This document shows positions 9,392-18,540 of a stretch of 53,468 nucleotides of DNA, piece after piece. A program made the translations under genes and the position numbers. Position 1 is the stretch's first letter; each line of letters opens with the position of its first letter. The notes under the pieces were generated by a model. The model did no database searches, was not told the DNA's origin, and saw only the letters and a list, made by a program, of their open reading frames with translations. Source of the stretch: Thermoplasmatota archaeon (lineage in GTDB: Archaea; Thermoplasmatota; Thermoplasmata; Thermoplasmatales; Thermoplasmataceae); the NCBI GenBank assembly GCA_023484105.1, contig JAMDBD010000004.1:1-53468 (forward strand). The letters run 5' to 3'.

Positions 9392-10812
9392 TTGGCCTTC
9401 ACCGCCTCCACAACTGCAGGATCCATTTCAAGGACATCAGGCCATTTCCTTTTGTAGCCTTCACTTATGCCTTTCTTTGTGGCATCAATCCCAAGCTTTG
9501 AACCGTAATTGAGAATCCTGGCAGGGTGATCCAGAGTATCAGTCACAGTTCCAGGAACAACAAAAACGTCGTACTGCGGGTCAATCCTTGTAGTCATTGC
9601 CCATATCACCTGCTTCCTGTCATGGACATTTATGTCTGAATCCACCACCACTATGATCTTGGAGAACATGAGCTGTCCAAGTCCCCAAAGGGCGAACATG
9701 ACCTTCTTGGCCTGCCCCGGATATCGCTTTCTGATGGATACAACAACCATGTTGTGAAAGACAGCCTCTTCCATGGTGTTTATGTCCACTATTTCCGGGA
9801 CCTGCGTCTGTATGAGCGGAAGAAACATCCTCTCTATGGCCTTTCCCATGATGACATCTTCCTGCCATAGTTTTCCCACTATGGTGGTGGGATACACAGC
9901 GTTCTTCCTCTCAATGATCTTCCTTATATGGAATACAGGGAATTCCTCCTCGAGGGAATAATAGCCGGTATGATCACCGAAGGGCCCTTCTACCCTGGTT
10001 TCAGACGGATCAATATATCCTTCAAGCACTATTTCGTAATTCTTCGGGTATTCCAGATCCACAGTCTTTCCCTTCACAATCTCCAGCCTTCTCCTTGCGA
10101 CCATACCGCTGAATGAAAATTCATCTATAAAATCAGGCAATGGTGCCACTGCAGAAAACATCGTGAGCGGATCAGAGCCGAGAACAACTGCAACGTCCAT
10201 TGGTCCGCTTTTACGCTCAGATGATGCGTTCATGTGCTCCGCCCCACCCTTGTGAATGTGCCAGTGCATGCCGGTGGTCTCTGAATCGTACACCTGCATC
10301 CTGTACATCCCAACATTCCTCTCACCGTTCTCAGGATTTCTGGTGATTACAAGAGGGAGCGTTATAAATGGGCCTTTGTCTTCAGGCCAGGTGCGGCATA
10401 TGGGGTACCGGCCGAGATCAACCTTATCCAGTTCAGTCACGCTGGATCCGGCAGATCCAACGATCTTGGGCCTTGCACCTCCGACCTCTCTCAGCATGCC
10501 TATACCCTTGGTGATTATGGATTCAGAGGGATCCGGCATCTGCAGAAGAGCCTTGATCCTCATTCCTATATTGTATGGAGTATCGCCGAGAATAGCCTCC
10601 ATCTTTGCGTTTGTTGAGAACAGGTTCCCAACTGCCGGTATAACACTCCCCTTTGGATTTCTGAAAAATATAGAGCGTGATTTTCCAATTCTCTGCTCCT
10701 CACTGAGTATATGTGTCAGTTCCAGATCAGGATCAACCTGCTCATTTACGACTACAAGGTCGTTTTTCTTGGAAAGATACTCTATATACTCATGAAGATC
10801 CTCGAAGGTCAT
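9370..10812 (-). CDS. ubiD: UbiD-family decarboxylase
   Basis: A 480-residue UbiD-type decarboxylase, a cytoplasmic enzyme using prenylated FMN to decarboxylate aromatic or alpha,beta-unsaturated acids. Family features include the N-terminal LEYLSKKNDLVVV-like segment, MYRMQVYDSETTGMHWH, the glycine-rich EGPFGDHTGYYSLEE around residue 285 and the C-terminal GTVTDTLDHPA. It lies directly upstream of, and overlaps, the prenyltransferase gene, the classic order for a quinone-ring decarboxylation/prenylation pair; menaquinone is the likely product in this order. A UbiX-type cofactor enzyme is not in the window. The TATA box TTTAAATA (10868-10876, minus) implies a leader of about 30 bases. Confidence 0.93.
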   Translation of the reverse strand: MTFEDLHEYIEYLSKKNDLVVVNEQVDPDLELTHILSEEQRIGKSRSIFFRNPKGSVIPAVGNLFSTNAKMEAILGDTPYNIGMRIKALLQMPDPSESIITKGIGMLREVGGARPKIVGSAGSSVTELDKVDLGRYPICRTWPEDKGPFITLPLVITRNPENGERNVGMYRMQVYDSETTGMHWHIHKGGAEHMNASSERKSGPMDVAVVLGSDPLTMFSAVAPLPDFIDEFSFSGMVARRRLEIVKGKTVDLEYPKNYEIVLEGYIDPSETRVEGPFGDHTGYYSLEEEFPVFHIRKIIERKNAVYPTTIVGKLWQEDVIMGKAIERMFLPLIQTQVPEIVDINTMEEAVFHNMVVVSIRKRYPGQAKKVMFALWGLGQLMFSKIIVVVDSDINVHDRKQVIWAMTTRIDPQYDVFVVPGTVTDTLDHPARILNYGSKLGIDATKKGISEGYKRKWPDVLEMDPAVVEAVKAKWSKLGL

Positions 10813-10938
10813 ACCTTACCTCATTGCAAATGCTATTATCTCTTTTCTCATTTTCATTAACTGGTTATATTTAAATATCTGCCAGAAAAATCTGTTTTCC
10901 GAGTGTGCTGCCAGCAGTTCACCAAGGGCTGAATAAAG

Positions 10939-10946
10939 ATTTATAA
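10939..10946 (+). promoter_or_regulatory. TATA box of the GHMP kinase/rfcL unit
   Basis: ATTTATAA centred about 25 bases upstream of the ATG at 10967. The spacing fits a leaderless message. Confidence 0.55.
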
Positions 10947-10966
10947 CCCCGGACAATGAAAGCTTT

Positions 10967-11959
10967 ATGTTGGACCTGATCTCATACTCTCCTCTAAGGA
11001 TAAGTTTTGCTGGAGGCGGAAGCGATATTTCGCCATTCGTGGACATGTTTGGTGGAGCTGTTCTGAACACGACAGTAGATCTGGGTGTGACGGTCAGGTA
11101 CCGGCATGACGATCTTCCGCTGGAAATTGCCTCCAGGGATTTTGTGAGAAGCTGCATTTATCCTGTTTACTCCAGAAGGCAAGCCGGGATCACTGGAAAC
11201 ATTCTTGATCTGGAAATGGAAATGGGTGTCAGAACCGGAAGAATCATAATCAGCAATGATGTTCCGCCCGGTTCCGGACTCGGATCATCGAGCGCACTCA
11301 CAGTGGCCTCTGTCAAACTGGCTGATTTTATCGGGAAGATGGGCATGGATAGTATGGAGATTGCTGAATCAGCATATAGGGCAGAGAGGGAAAGATTTGG
11401 AATAACCCTTGGGAAACAGGATCCATATGCGGTTACGTTTGGAGGCATGAAACTGACAATATTTGAACCTGGAGGAGGTGTAAGGATATTGTCTGATATT
11501 TCCAGGAGCATTACAGACAGCATATCCAGGGGAATAATTCTTGTGTATACAGGTAAAACGAGGGAAAGCTCCATTATACTTTCAGATCAGGTGAAAAAAT
11601 CATCGGGCGGAGACCCGAAAGTAACGTTAAGGCTTGGGCAGCTTCGGGACCTCGCCATCACCATGTGGGATCACCTGAAGGACGGCAATCTGTATGGATT
11701 CTATGAAGGCATAAACAAAGGATGGGAAATCAAAAAGGATTTGAGCCCAATGGTGACGAACGACAGGGTGGACAGGATTATATCCACTGCGATGAAGAAC
11801 GGAGCGGAAGCATCAAAGCTTCTGGGCGGGGGCTCACAGGGATTCGTTCTCGTCATGTGCAGGGAGGAAAGGACAGAGAATCTGGCAAGGGCACTGTCCA
11901 GAATATCCAGATATGTTATCAGAGCCGGAATAGATTACTCCGGCGCAAGAATATACTGA
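10967..11959 (+). CDS. GHMP-family sugar kinase, heptose kinase-like
   Basis: A 330-residue GHMP kinase that phosphorylates a small hydroxylated substrate with ATP. The N-terminal PLRISFAGGGSD and the phosphate loop PPGSGLGSSSALTVAS (residues about 105-120) are diagnostic. The C-terminal LLGGGSQGFVLV is the third GHMP motif. The GGGSD start and overall look are closest to D-glycero-D-manno-heptose-7-phosphate kinase (HddA-like) rather than mevalonate or galactose kinases. In a wall-less archaeon a sugar-nucleotide route for surface glycans is plausible but is inference. It is 40 bases upstream of the RFC gene on the same strand. Confidence 0.8.
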   Translation: MLDLISYSPLRISFAGGGSDISPFVDMFGGAVLNTTVDLGVTVRYRHDDLPLEIASRDFVRSCIYPVYSRRQAGITGNILDLEMEMGVRTGRIIISNDVPPGSGLGSSSALTVASVKLADFIGKMGMDSMEIAESAYRAERERFGITLGKQDPYAVTFGGMKLTIFEPGGGVRILSDISRSITDSISRGIILVYTGKTRESSIILSDQVKKSSGGDPKVTLRLGQLRDLAITMWDHLKDGNLYGFYEGINKGWEIKKDLSPMVTNDRVDRIISTAMKNGAEASKLLGGGSQGFVLVMCREERTENLARALSRISRYVIRAGIDYSGARIY

Positions 11960-11999
11960 TCCAGTGGAATGTTTTAAGCCAGAATGGAATTACTGCCAT

Positions 12000-13259
12000 A
12001 TGATCTCCGAAAGGTACAGGCCATCCACGCTCTCGGACCTGATACTCAGAAAGGAGATCAAAAAGACGATAGTTTCGTGGATAAACCAGTGGAAATCAGG
12101 TACACCATCTCACAAGGCATTGCTGCTTCATGGTCAGCCGGGAATAGGGAAAACTACTGTTGCAAATGTGATTTCCAGGGAGATGGGATATCCCATCATA
12201 GAAATAAACTCATCCGAGAAGCGCGGCGAGGAAGTAATAAACGATTTCATCATGCTTGGAGGGGGTTACGGCGATCTTACTGGAGACTGGGAGAGGCGCT
12301 CAGGTGGCCCGCAGAAGATAATCCTTGTTGATGAAGCCGACAATATATTTGAGGGATCAGGGGAGAGGGGGGGCATCATCGGACTCGCCAGGGCCATTCC
12401 GAAATCAAGAAATCCCATAATAATCACAATGAACGATTTCTATGCATTCATAAGGAGGAATGGCGGTAAGGAGGTGATTGAAAACTGTCTGGTGATAGAG
12501 ATGAAGCCGTACCAGAAAAAGAAAGACATCGATTACCGGGAGTATTTCCTTGCTTTGAAAAAAAGGCTTTCAGAGATAGCCAAAAAGGAGGGAATCAGCA
12601 TATCGGAATCCTCTATTGAAAAGATAATTGAGAGAAATGATACTGACATCCGGGGCATGATCAATGATCTTGAATCATTCTCTGGGTCTGTCTCCAAAGA
12701 AGTTTATGGAGATAGGGATCAGGTACTGGCACCTTATACGGTGACGGATATGGCACTTCGGGGATCTAACCCGGTGAAGGCATACATCGCGTTCGGGGAA
12801 GTGGATATAAAACCAGAAGACATTCTGATGTGGCTTGACATGAACACGATGATGGTTGCTGTGGAAACTGAGGATCTTGATGCAGGATATAATCTGCTCT
12901 CGATCGCTGATCTGTTCATCGGAAGGATACAGAAGAAGCAGCATCACGCATTTACTTCATACGCAATGGAACTGTCGTCAGGGATAGGCACTGAGGTAAA
13001 ACGCCCCAATCCTCACTATACAAAGTATGAGTTCCCGTCTTTTATCAGGCATCTCAGCAACTTAATGAGAACCACGAAGGCAAGGAGATCTTTGGCCATC
13101 AAGTATGGCAAATATACGCACTCCGGACAGAAGACTGCAATCTCAGATCTGTGGTTCCTCAGATTTATGATGATGAGGGATAGGGAAACATTCAGGCTGA
13201 TCGGGGAGAGGCTTGCTTTCACCGATTCCCAGGAGGCTGTTGTGGAGAACTCGCGCTGA
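12000..13259 (+). CDS. rfcL: replication factor C large subunit
   Basis: The large subunit of the clamp loader that opens and loads PCNA onto primed DNA. The AAA+ domain shows Walker A GQPGIGKTT and Walker B ILVDEADN. The family N-terminus is ERYRPSTLSDLI, so I chose the ATG at 12000 (MISERYRPS); the frame is open back to 11964 but adds 12 unrelated residues. At about 419 residues it is somewhat short for archaeal RFC-L, and the C-terminal lysine-rich PCNA-interacting tail common in other archaea is not evident. Its 3' end overlaps the convergent RNase P protein gene by 41 bases. Confidence 0.95.
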   Translation: MISERYRPSTLSDLILRKEIKKTIVSWINQWKSGTPSHKALLLHGQPGIGKTTVANVISREMGYPIIEINSSEKRGEEVINDFIMLGGGYGDLTGDWERRSGGPQKIILVDEADNIFEGSGERGGIIGLARAIPKSRNPIIITMNDFYAFIRRNGGKEVIENCLVIEMKPYQKKKDIDYREYFLALKKRLSEIAKKEGISISESSIEKIIERNDTDIRGMINDLESFSGSVSKEVYGDRDQVLAPYTVTDMALRGSNPVKAYIAFGEVDIKPEDILMWLDMNTMMVAVETEDLDAGYNLLSIADLFIGRIQKKQHHAFTSYAMELSSGIGTEVKRPNPHYTKYEFPSFIRHLSNLMRTTKARRSLAIKYGKYTHSGQKTAISDLWFLRFMMMRDRETFRLIGERLAFTDSQEAVVENSR

Positions 13260-13527
13260 TACCATATTCAATGATCCTTTTGCATTTCCTGATTGTGCCG
13301 CTGACAGTAATTATGGAAGCTGACGGAAACTCCCGGGTAATGATGTCCGAGACCTTGTGCTTGTCAATCTGGTTGGTGAGAAGTATGAAATACTCTCCAT
13401 GAATGAATTTCATTGCAGTTCCGGTCGTTCTTGCAATCCTCTCGGCATGGGCCCTTATTCCATTAGCGCCTTTCATGTGAACAAGGAAATATCTCTTTCT
13501 CAAAGGGCTAGATTTCAATGCCATCAC
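13219..13527 (-). CDS. rnp2: RNase P protein component 2 (Pop5-like)
   Basis: A short basic 102-residue protein matching the archaeal Rnp2/Pop5 subunit of RNase P, which trims tRNA 5' leaders. The N-terminal LRKRYFLVHM matches the family RxRYIxFE-type strand, and TVSGTIRKCKRI near the end matches the conserved VSGTI(K/R)ALxRK tail. The middle is shorter than in most archaea. The nearby L15e gene supports this, since rnp genes and rpl15e cluster in many archaea. Translation probably starts at GTG 13527 or ATG 13524, directly after the stop codon of the DCC protein gene. Confidence 0.68.
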   Translation of the reverse strand: MMALKSSPLRKRYFLVHMKGANGIRAHAERIARTTGTAMKFIHGEYFILLTNQIDKHKVSDIITREFPSASIITVSGTIRKCKRIIEYGISASSPQQPPGNR

Positions 13528-13869
13528 TCAGATCCTGTCAAGGTGCATAATTCTAGACAGCAGGTTCCTGTTTTTTGAAATAAACATATAGAGAATGGAA
13601 TCAATCCCAAGAATCCTGGAAACTGCCAGTGGGACAAGGAGAGGAAACATTATTGGAACCTTCAACACAATCCTTCTAACCGCTGCCATCCCGTACAACC
13701 TCTGTCCGGAGGGAAGTTCAAGGGCTATACTTTCAGGATACATAGAACTGTCAGATCCAGTTATGAGCGGAATGAAGAGAAAGGCATCTGGAGACTCCAT
13801 CTCAGCAGTATCTTTCCAAAACCTGCAGAATCCGCAGTTTCTGTCAAAAAATACCTTTTCTGCGCCCAT
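13528..13869 (-). CDS. DCC-family (DUF393) thiol-disulfide protein
   Basis: A 113-residue member of the DCC1-like/DUF393 family. The N-terminal strand leads into FFDRNCGFCRFW, carrying the DxxCxxC redox motif of this thioredoxin-related family. The C-terminal half (about 75-110) is hydrophobic, including VPIMFPLLVPLAVSRILG. Family members are predicted disulfide oxidoreductases, but physiological partners are generally unknown. It sits immediately upstream of rnp2 with no intergenic space, so the two are co-transcribed; a direct functional link is not obvious. Confidence 0.8.
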   Translation of the reverse strand: MGAEKVFFDRNCGFCRFWKDTAEMESPDAFLFIPLITGSDSSMYPESIALELPSGQRLYGMAAVRRIVLKVPIMFPLLVPLAVSRILGIDSILYMFISKNRNLLSRIMHLDRI

Positions 13870-14221
13870 TGCATGTCTATATGGTAAAAGCCCTAATATG
13901 ACTTTGTAAAGGGTGAAGGTTTAACGGAATCCATTGCTGTGATAAGTTGATACCTAAATACCTTATATACAGACTTTCTCCGTGAGATAAAGCAATGCAG
14001 CCAGGATGACAAGAATAATCCCTTCAGCAAGGATTTCCATCAAAATGTCTGTCTGCACGCAATGAGTCAAGAAGCTATTTTACTCTGTAGAAATGGGTAA
14101 ATCAGAACCTAACCGACCGAATCTTAAATCTGAAAGCACTTGTAAAATTAGGGCAAATTTAAAACAAGATATTTATATCGCGTCTCACTTAGCTTTCACT
14201 TCAGAAAACCGGATGATACAG
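13870..14221. other. intergenic region upstream of L15e
   Basis: Divergent spacer of about 350 bases. Toward the right it holds the L15e promoter. Near 13962-13970 there is another TATA-like word (CTTATATAC). A minus-strand frame at 13963-14040 could encode a 25-residue single-helix hydrophobic peptide (see findings). The frame of L15e is open back to 14093, but those 43 codons look non-coding. Confidence 0.5.
14172..14179 (+). promoter_or_regulatory. TATA box of the L15e gene
   Basis: TTTATATC preceded by a purine-rich BRE-like stretch (AAAACAAG). A start site about 25 bases downstream (around 14200) falls inside the longer open frame, so it supports ATG 14222 over any upstream start. Confidence 0.6.
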
Positions 14222-14815
14222 ATGGCAGCAATTTCAACATATTCATTGGTTGGCGATGCGTGGAAGAGCCTTAAGAATTCAGAAATATACCAGATGCACA
14301 AGGCAAGGATGGTAAAGTGGAGACATGAAGGCTCTGTGGAAAGACTTGATTATCCAACCAGAGTCGACAGAGCCAGAAGCCTTGGATACAGAGCAAAGAG
14401 AGGCTTTGTCATTGCAAGATCGAGGGTAAGGAAAGGGGGAAGAAACAGGCCTAAGATTATGGGAGGACGCCGCCCCAGAAGAATGGCGTATAACAAACTA
14501 ACGCCAAAGAAAAGTATACAGAGAATAGCAGAAGAAAGGGCCGCAGCGAAATTTCCAAACATGGAGGTAATAAACTCTTACTACGTTGGCGAAGACGGTC
14601 TTTACAAGTATTATGAGGTTATATTTGCGGACAGGACATCCCCTGAAATCGTCTCTGGCAAGGATACGAAATGGATAACTTCTCCGGCTAACAGATCAAG
14701 GGTCTACAGAGGCCTTACATCCGCGGGATACAAAGGAAGGGGTCTCAGAACAGGGAGGAAAGGAAGCTCAAAGAGCAGACCTTCGATAAGGGCAAATGGC
14801 AGACTCAGAAGATAG
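14222..14815 (+). CDS. rpl15e: 50S ribosomal protein L15e
   Basis: Archaeal/eukaryotic-type large-subunit ribosomal protein L15e, about 197 residues, the normal length. Typical segments are [18 protein letters not shown]-like [22 protein letters not shown] and the C-terminal [19 protein letters not shown]. The chosen ATG gives the family-like start [16 protein letters not shown]. The next gene, an acetyltransferase, overlaps its last 20 bases, suggesting translational coupling. Confidence 0.97.
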   Translation: MAAISTYSLVGDAWKSLKNSEIYQMHKARMVKWRHEGSVERLDYPTRVDRARSLGYRAKRGFVIARSRVRKGGRNRPKIMGGRRPRRMAYNKLTPKKSIQRIAEERAAAKFPNMEVINSYYVGEDGLYKYYEVIFADRTSPEIVSGKDTKWITSPANRSRVYRGLTSAGYKGRGLRTGRKGSSKSRPSIRANGRLRR

Positions 14816-15362
14816 AGCGCAGAGACAGGACAGGCCAATAATACTGAAAGGGGAAAAAGTCTCAGTTGGTCTGTTACTTGAAGGCGACGTGGATTTTTCA
14901 TTCAGGACGATCAACGATCCGGATGTGAACAGATACCTGAGATTTCCAGGAAAGATTTACTCCAGAGATGAGGAGGAGAAATTCATAAAGGGCTTATACG
15001 GGCAAGGGGAGATCGTTCTGGCCAACGTTGAAAATTCAACAGGAGATCTTGTCGGCTTTATAGGTCTGCATCAGATTGACTGGCGAAACAAATCCGCATA
15101 CATCGGTTACCTTACTGCCAGGAGGTATTGGAAAAAGGGTTATACCACTGAGGGCGTCTCCCTCATGATCCGCTATGCATTTTCCACATTGAACTTCAGG
15201 AAGCTGCACTCCTCTGTGTTCCAGCCTAACGAAGGATCGCACAAGGTTCTGAAAAACAACGGGTTCAAGGAGATAGGAAGGTACAGCAAACATGCGTTTG
15301 TACCCGGAAAAGGTTATGTGGACGAAATACTCTATGAGCTTTTCAACCCGGATTATATCTGA
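14796..15362 (+). CDS. GNAT acetyltransferase, RimJ/RimL-like
   Basis: A 188-residue GNAT N-acetyltransferase of the RimJ/RimL type, transferring acetyl from acetyl-CoA to an amino group, often protein N-termini. The acetyl-CoA segment is [21 protein letters not shown] (see about residues 103-123), and the final [24 protein letters not shown] pattern is classic. It overlaps the end of the L15e gene by 20 bases, so a ribosomal or translation-associated substrate is conceivable but unproven. The first 20 residues are poorly conserved and the start may be later. Confidence 0.85.
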   Translation: MADSEDRAQRQDRPIILKGEKVSVGLLLEGDVDFSFRTINDPDVNRYLRFPGKIYSRDEEEKFIKGLYGQGEIVLANVENSTGDLVGFIGLHQIDWRNKSAYIGYLTARRYWKKGYTTEGVSLMIRYAFSTLNFRKLHSSVFQPNEGSHKVLKNNGFKEIGRYSKHAFVPGKGYVDEILYELFNPDYI

Positions 15363-15414
15363 TCAATAATAGAAGAAAATAAATCAGCACTCGATATAAC
15401 CCGATCGGTGTTAA

Positions 15415-15496
15415 GCCGCGGTGGCCCAGTGGTACGGCGCCAGACTTGAGATCTGGTTCCCTTTGTGGATCGGGAGTTCGAATCTCCCTCGCGGCG
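15415..15496 (+). tRNA. tRNA-Ser (anticodon UGA)
   Basis: Cloverleaf with acceptor GCCGCGG paired to TCGCGGC (one G-T pair), anticodon stem CCAGA/TCTGG with loop CTTGAGA (anticodon TGA), a long class II variable arm (15 bases, with TCC/GGA pairing) and T arm GGGAG/CTCCC around TTCGAAT. The discriminator base is G, as for serine. No CCA is encoded and no intron is seen. Its 3' side abuts a decayed region. Confidence 0.92.
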
Positions 15497-15661
15497 TACC
15501 TCCAGGTTAATGATATGCAGTTTCAGTATTTCGTTGCCTTCACTGACAAAAATCGCTTTTTTTAATATGTTCGGGATTTCGCTGACGGCCTCCAGTGATC
15601 GAGATGTGCGTGAATATATATTGCCTTCACCTTCTAGTAAATCCGGTACGTCTCACGAAAT

Positions 15662-16113
15662 ATGCCCACTAAGAATGAACTGCTGTACTGTATCCTATCA
15701 GTGTAATTGAAAAGATGCAGGACCGGTTATATTCAGTAAAAGAAGTAAACCGAAGCTCCTTCAGGATAGTGCACAGAAGTTTGTGTAGATACAGACCATA
15801 ATGGAAAAATAGAGAGAAAGAGTGGTTTATTAACAGTGTTATGAAAGAGTACATTAACGGATACAGAATAAGAAAAATCAATACTGTTGATGATCCACTC
15901 AGGCTGTAGAAACAAATACGGGAATTTCAGTTCAGGGCAAAAACGTTCGGAGAGATTCCAGGTTTGAAAAAAGTTCGATCCTGTAACACCTGCATACCAC
16001 CAGAGGTGATTGACACTGCAGTTCTGATAGTGGACGAGCTGTTTGCCAGGCTCCTTGAGGTAAGCACAGGTCTTCAACCGAACAGGATTCCCACACACAT
16101 GCTAATACGTTAG
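15662..16113 (+). pseudogene. decayed gene of unknown family
   Basis: Reading from ATG 15662, a frame of 14 codons ends at TAA (15704). A shift of frame at about 15703 continues protein-like sequence from VIEKMQDRLYSVKEV, interrupted by in-frame TAA at 15799 and TAG at 15907, then open to TAG at 16111-16113. The pieces add up to about 150 codons of plausible protein: a charged middle part and a final stretch with SCNTCIPPEVIDTAVLIVDE and a hydrophobic helix. The two stops and one frameshift suggest a dead gene. I do not recognise the family. The longest alternative frame, on the minus strand, looks like a shadow. Confidence 0.45.
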
Positions 16114-16181
16114 CTCCCAACTAAAAACACCTTGAAGCGATTCAAATTTATCTGCCATGATGGCAGAGAAAGGTGACAGAA

Positions 16182-16766
16182 ATGTTGGTGTTTGTTGACC
16201 CGCTTGCGGTCATGCTGATAGGTCTTGCTATGGGAACGATGATAGGGGCATTTTATTTCTTCTTCGACGCCAGAGGTGATGATGACCAGATCAAGGCACT
16301 TCTGATTCCTGCTCTCTTTGTGGGTTCGTTTGACTTCCTGAGCGGTTTTTACATGTCATTCTTCTGGCCAATGACGGCATATGGAATACCATATAACATG
16401 CTATTTGGAGACCCTCTGACTCTGTTTGGGATTTTGCTGGTCGCTGCTGCATTCACAAAGATGAAGGGATTTAAGTTCGGTTTGTTGCCACTCATGTCAG
16501 TGGTTCTCGGAATATATGTCCTTGTAGGTGCATACAGCATAGTACAGCTCAAACTTGAAACTGGAAACGATCTGATAACAGCAATGGGTCTATATCTGTT
16601 TGATGGAATTGGTGCATTACTGGCGCCTATCCTGTATCTGAACCCGAAAAATGGAAACAACAAATATCTGTATTACACAGAATGGATAATACTCGGCATA
16701 GGCACAGTGTTTGCACTCATAATAGGGTATGCAGCATTGAACGGGCACCTTGCAAGCCCTCCATAA
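16182..16766 (+). CDS. DUF981-like membrane protein
   Basis: A membrane protein of about 194 residues with about six hydrophobic helices, matching the archaeal DUF981 pattern: short acidic loop FDARGDDDQIKAL after helix 1, and FWPMTAYGIPYNMLFGDPLTLFG in the middle. Function unknown; members are confined mostly to thermoacidophilic archaea. I favour ATG 16182 because GGTGA lies six bases upstream; a GTG at 16173 is the alternative. A TATA box (AAATTTATCT, 16145-16154) precedes it. Confidence 0.7.
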   Translation: MLVFVDPLAVMLIGLAMGTMIGAFYFFFDARGDDDQIKALLIPALFVGSFDFLSGFYMSFFWPMTAYGIPYNMLFGDPLTLFGILLVAAAFTKMKGFKFGLLPLMSVVLGIYVLVGAYSIVQLKLETGNDLITAMGLYLFDGIGALLAPILYLNPKNGNNKYLYYTEWIILGIGTVFALIIGYAALNGHLASPP

Positions 16767-16772
16767 AGATCT

Positions 16773-18476
16773 CTAAAGCTCTTTAACCCCTTTTTCCATT
16801 TTTAGCAGATTTTTATACCAGTATACAAGTAGGGATCTTGCCGTAATCTTGTGCTTTTTTGACCATTCTATGTCTTTGTTAAGATACGATAGATGGCTGT
16901 ATGTGTTTGTTTCCTTCTGGAAAGGTTTTCCGTCAATGTAGTTTTTGATATTGGAAATGATCGCAGTGGCTGAATTTCTGTCCACAAGTCCCGCTTCAAC
17001 TCTGCCCTCAATCATCTCTATCTCCGATCTGTATGTGAGCCTCTCTATATCGTCCCTGGACATCCAGTCTGTGTAGTAGTTAAGAAAATCCACCCATCTC
17101 TTTCCGTTCTCGAGCAGATTGTAGTAATCGTCTATGTTTCTTGCGGTTATATGGAATCCGTATTTTTCTGGATTTTCATATATCAGAGAGCCTGGATCAA
17201 TGAATGGGGTCAGTGGTGATATGAAACTGTATACCCTCATGGCGCTGCTGCCATAATTCTTCATGAGTCCCTTTGCATAATTTATATCAGCTTCAAGTTC
17301 CCTTTCGCCCTGTCCGCTCAGCCCTAGGGTGAAATATACGTCGAACTTCTTACAGCCTGCCGCCTCGGCATTCGATATGCTCTTCTCAAGTGCACTGTTT
17401 GAATATCCCCTGCCGTTGAATTCCCTGATCTTTTCTATCGAGCTTTCCGGGGATATCTCAGCAGAAAAGTCCGGAAATGCCTTACTGAGGAAGAAAAGAT
17501 ATTCACGGCCCGGGGGTCTGAAATATTCGGTAAGGAGAGGTATCGTGATTCCCCTCTCCATGGTTTCCCTGAACAGATCACTGTAATATCGTTCCCCAGC
17601 GAGATTTATATCTCCAGCCACAAAAACGGGTGCACCAAGCACCTCCTGGGCCAGTTCAAGCTCTTCGGCTATTACTTTAGGATTCCTGTATACTGGCGAA
17701 TCCCTGAAATAGCGGTTCCTGTACGCGAAATTTGACCCACCGCAGAAATTGCAGTTGAACTGGCAGCCATGCTCTATTATTGTAACAGCCTCTGGATTGT
17801 TGATCCAGTCTGCATATGGGAGATGACCTTTCACATCGTGGTACTTCAGTGCATTTCTCATCAGTATTTTGTAGTTTAGAAACACGTTTTCCACAGGGTT
17901 TCCAGATGAAGGAGGATTACTGATAACACGACTGCCGGACCTGTAAACGAGCGACGGTACAGATTCCAGCGATCCGGAGCCCTGAAGCCTATTCAGAAGA
18001 ACAGCAACATCCTCCTCCTGAAAATCGCCTTTCAGAACAAAATCTATTTCAGGATGCCCTCTGATGATCTGATCCGAAAAATATGATGCAGAGAAGCCCC
18101 CCATTAAAACGGGAATATCAGGGTAAATTTCCTTTAGCATACGGGCAATTCTGAATGCCCCATGCACGTGCGGAAGCCAGTGTAAGTCTATTCCGAACAC
18201 ATCTGTCTCTATATTCTTGAGATATTTTGCCACGTCGAATGTATCCGACATCACCATCATGGATGCAATATTCGATATTCTTGCCCTGAAACCGTGACTA
18301 ACAAGGTAACTGAGCATGCTGACGAATCCCACCGGATACATTTCAAAAACAGGGGTCGAAGGTACCACATCACTTATGGGGCCTGGCATTATATCCTTCC
18401 TTCGGAAGTCATATATGCTCGGAGGATGCACGAAAGCAATATCTGTTCTCAACATTTTGGCATGTGACTGTAGCAT
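16773..18476 (-). CDS. B12-binding/radical SAM protein, Ta0216 type
   Basis: A 567-residue protein with an N-terminal cobalamin-binding-like Rossmann domain (about 1-190, including VLMGGFSASYF) and a radical SAM domain. The 4Fe-4S cluster motif is HGCQFNCNFCGG (Cx3Cx2C, about residue 235). The classic DxHxxG cobalamin motif is not intact (DLHWLP), as in many BchE-like members. Overall it matches the Thermoplasma Ta0216 family. Such enzymes perform radical methylations or rearrangements; the substrate here is unknown. It is probably monocistronic, convergent with the DUF981 gene (6-base gap) and divergent from the HxlR gene. Confidence 0.88.
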   Translation of the reverse strand: MLQSHAKMLRTDIAFVHPPSIYDFRRKDIMPGPISDVVPSTPVFEMYPVGFVSMLSYLVSHGFRARISNIASMMVMSDTFDVAKYLKNIETDVFGIDLHWLPHVHGAFRIARMLKEIYPDIPVLMGGFSASYFSDQIIRGHPEIDFVLKGDFQEEDVAVLLNRLQGSGSLESVPSLVYRSGSRVISNPPSSGNPVENVFLNYKILMRNALKYHDVKGHLPYADWINNPEAVTIIEHGCQFNCNFCGGSNFAYRNRYFRDSPVYRNPKVIAEELELAQEVLGAPVFVAGDINLAGERYYSDLFRETMERGITIPLLTEYFRPPGREYLFFLSKAFPDFSAEISPESSIEKIREFNGRGYSNSALEKSISNAEAAGCKKFDVYFTLGLSGQGERELEADINYAKGLMKNYGSSAMRVYSFISPLTPFIDPGSLIYENPEKYGFHITARNIDDYYNLLENGKRWVDFLNYYTDWMSRDDIERLTYRSEIEMIEGRVEAGLVDRNSATAIISNIKNYIDGKPFQKETNTYSHLSYLNKDIEWSKKHKITARSLLVYWYKNLLKMEKGVKEL

Positions 18477-18540
18477 AAATGGCTAACTATTCCAGTGTTA
18501 GAAAACATAATATTTATCTAATGAGAATTAATAAATTGCT

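Noticed and set aside
10967-11959. GHMP kinase as mevalonate-pathway kinase
   Set aside because: The GGGSD start and the whole motif set are those of heptose/sugar kinases, and no isoprenoid gene is adjacent.
15733-16098. Minus-strand 121-codon frame over the decayed locus
   Set aside because: No recognisable domain, while the + strand gives coherent protein segments despite stops; treated as the shadow.
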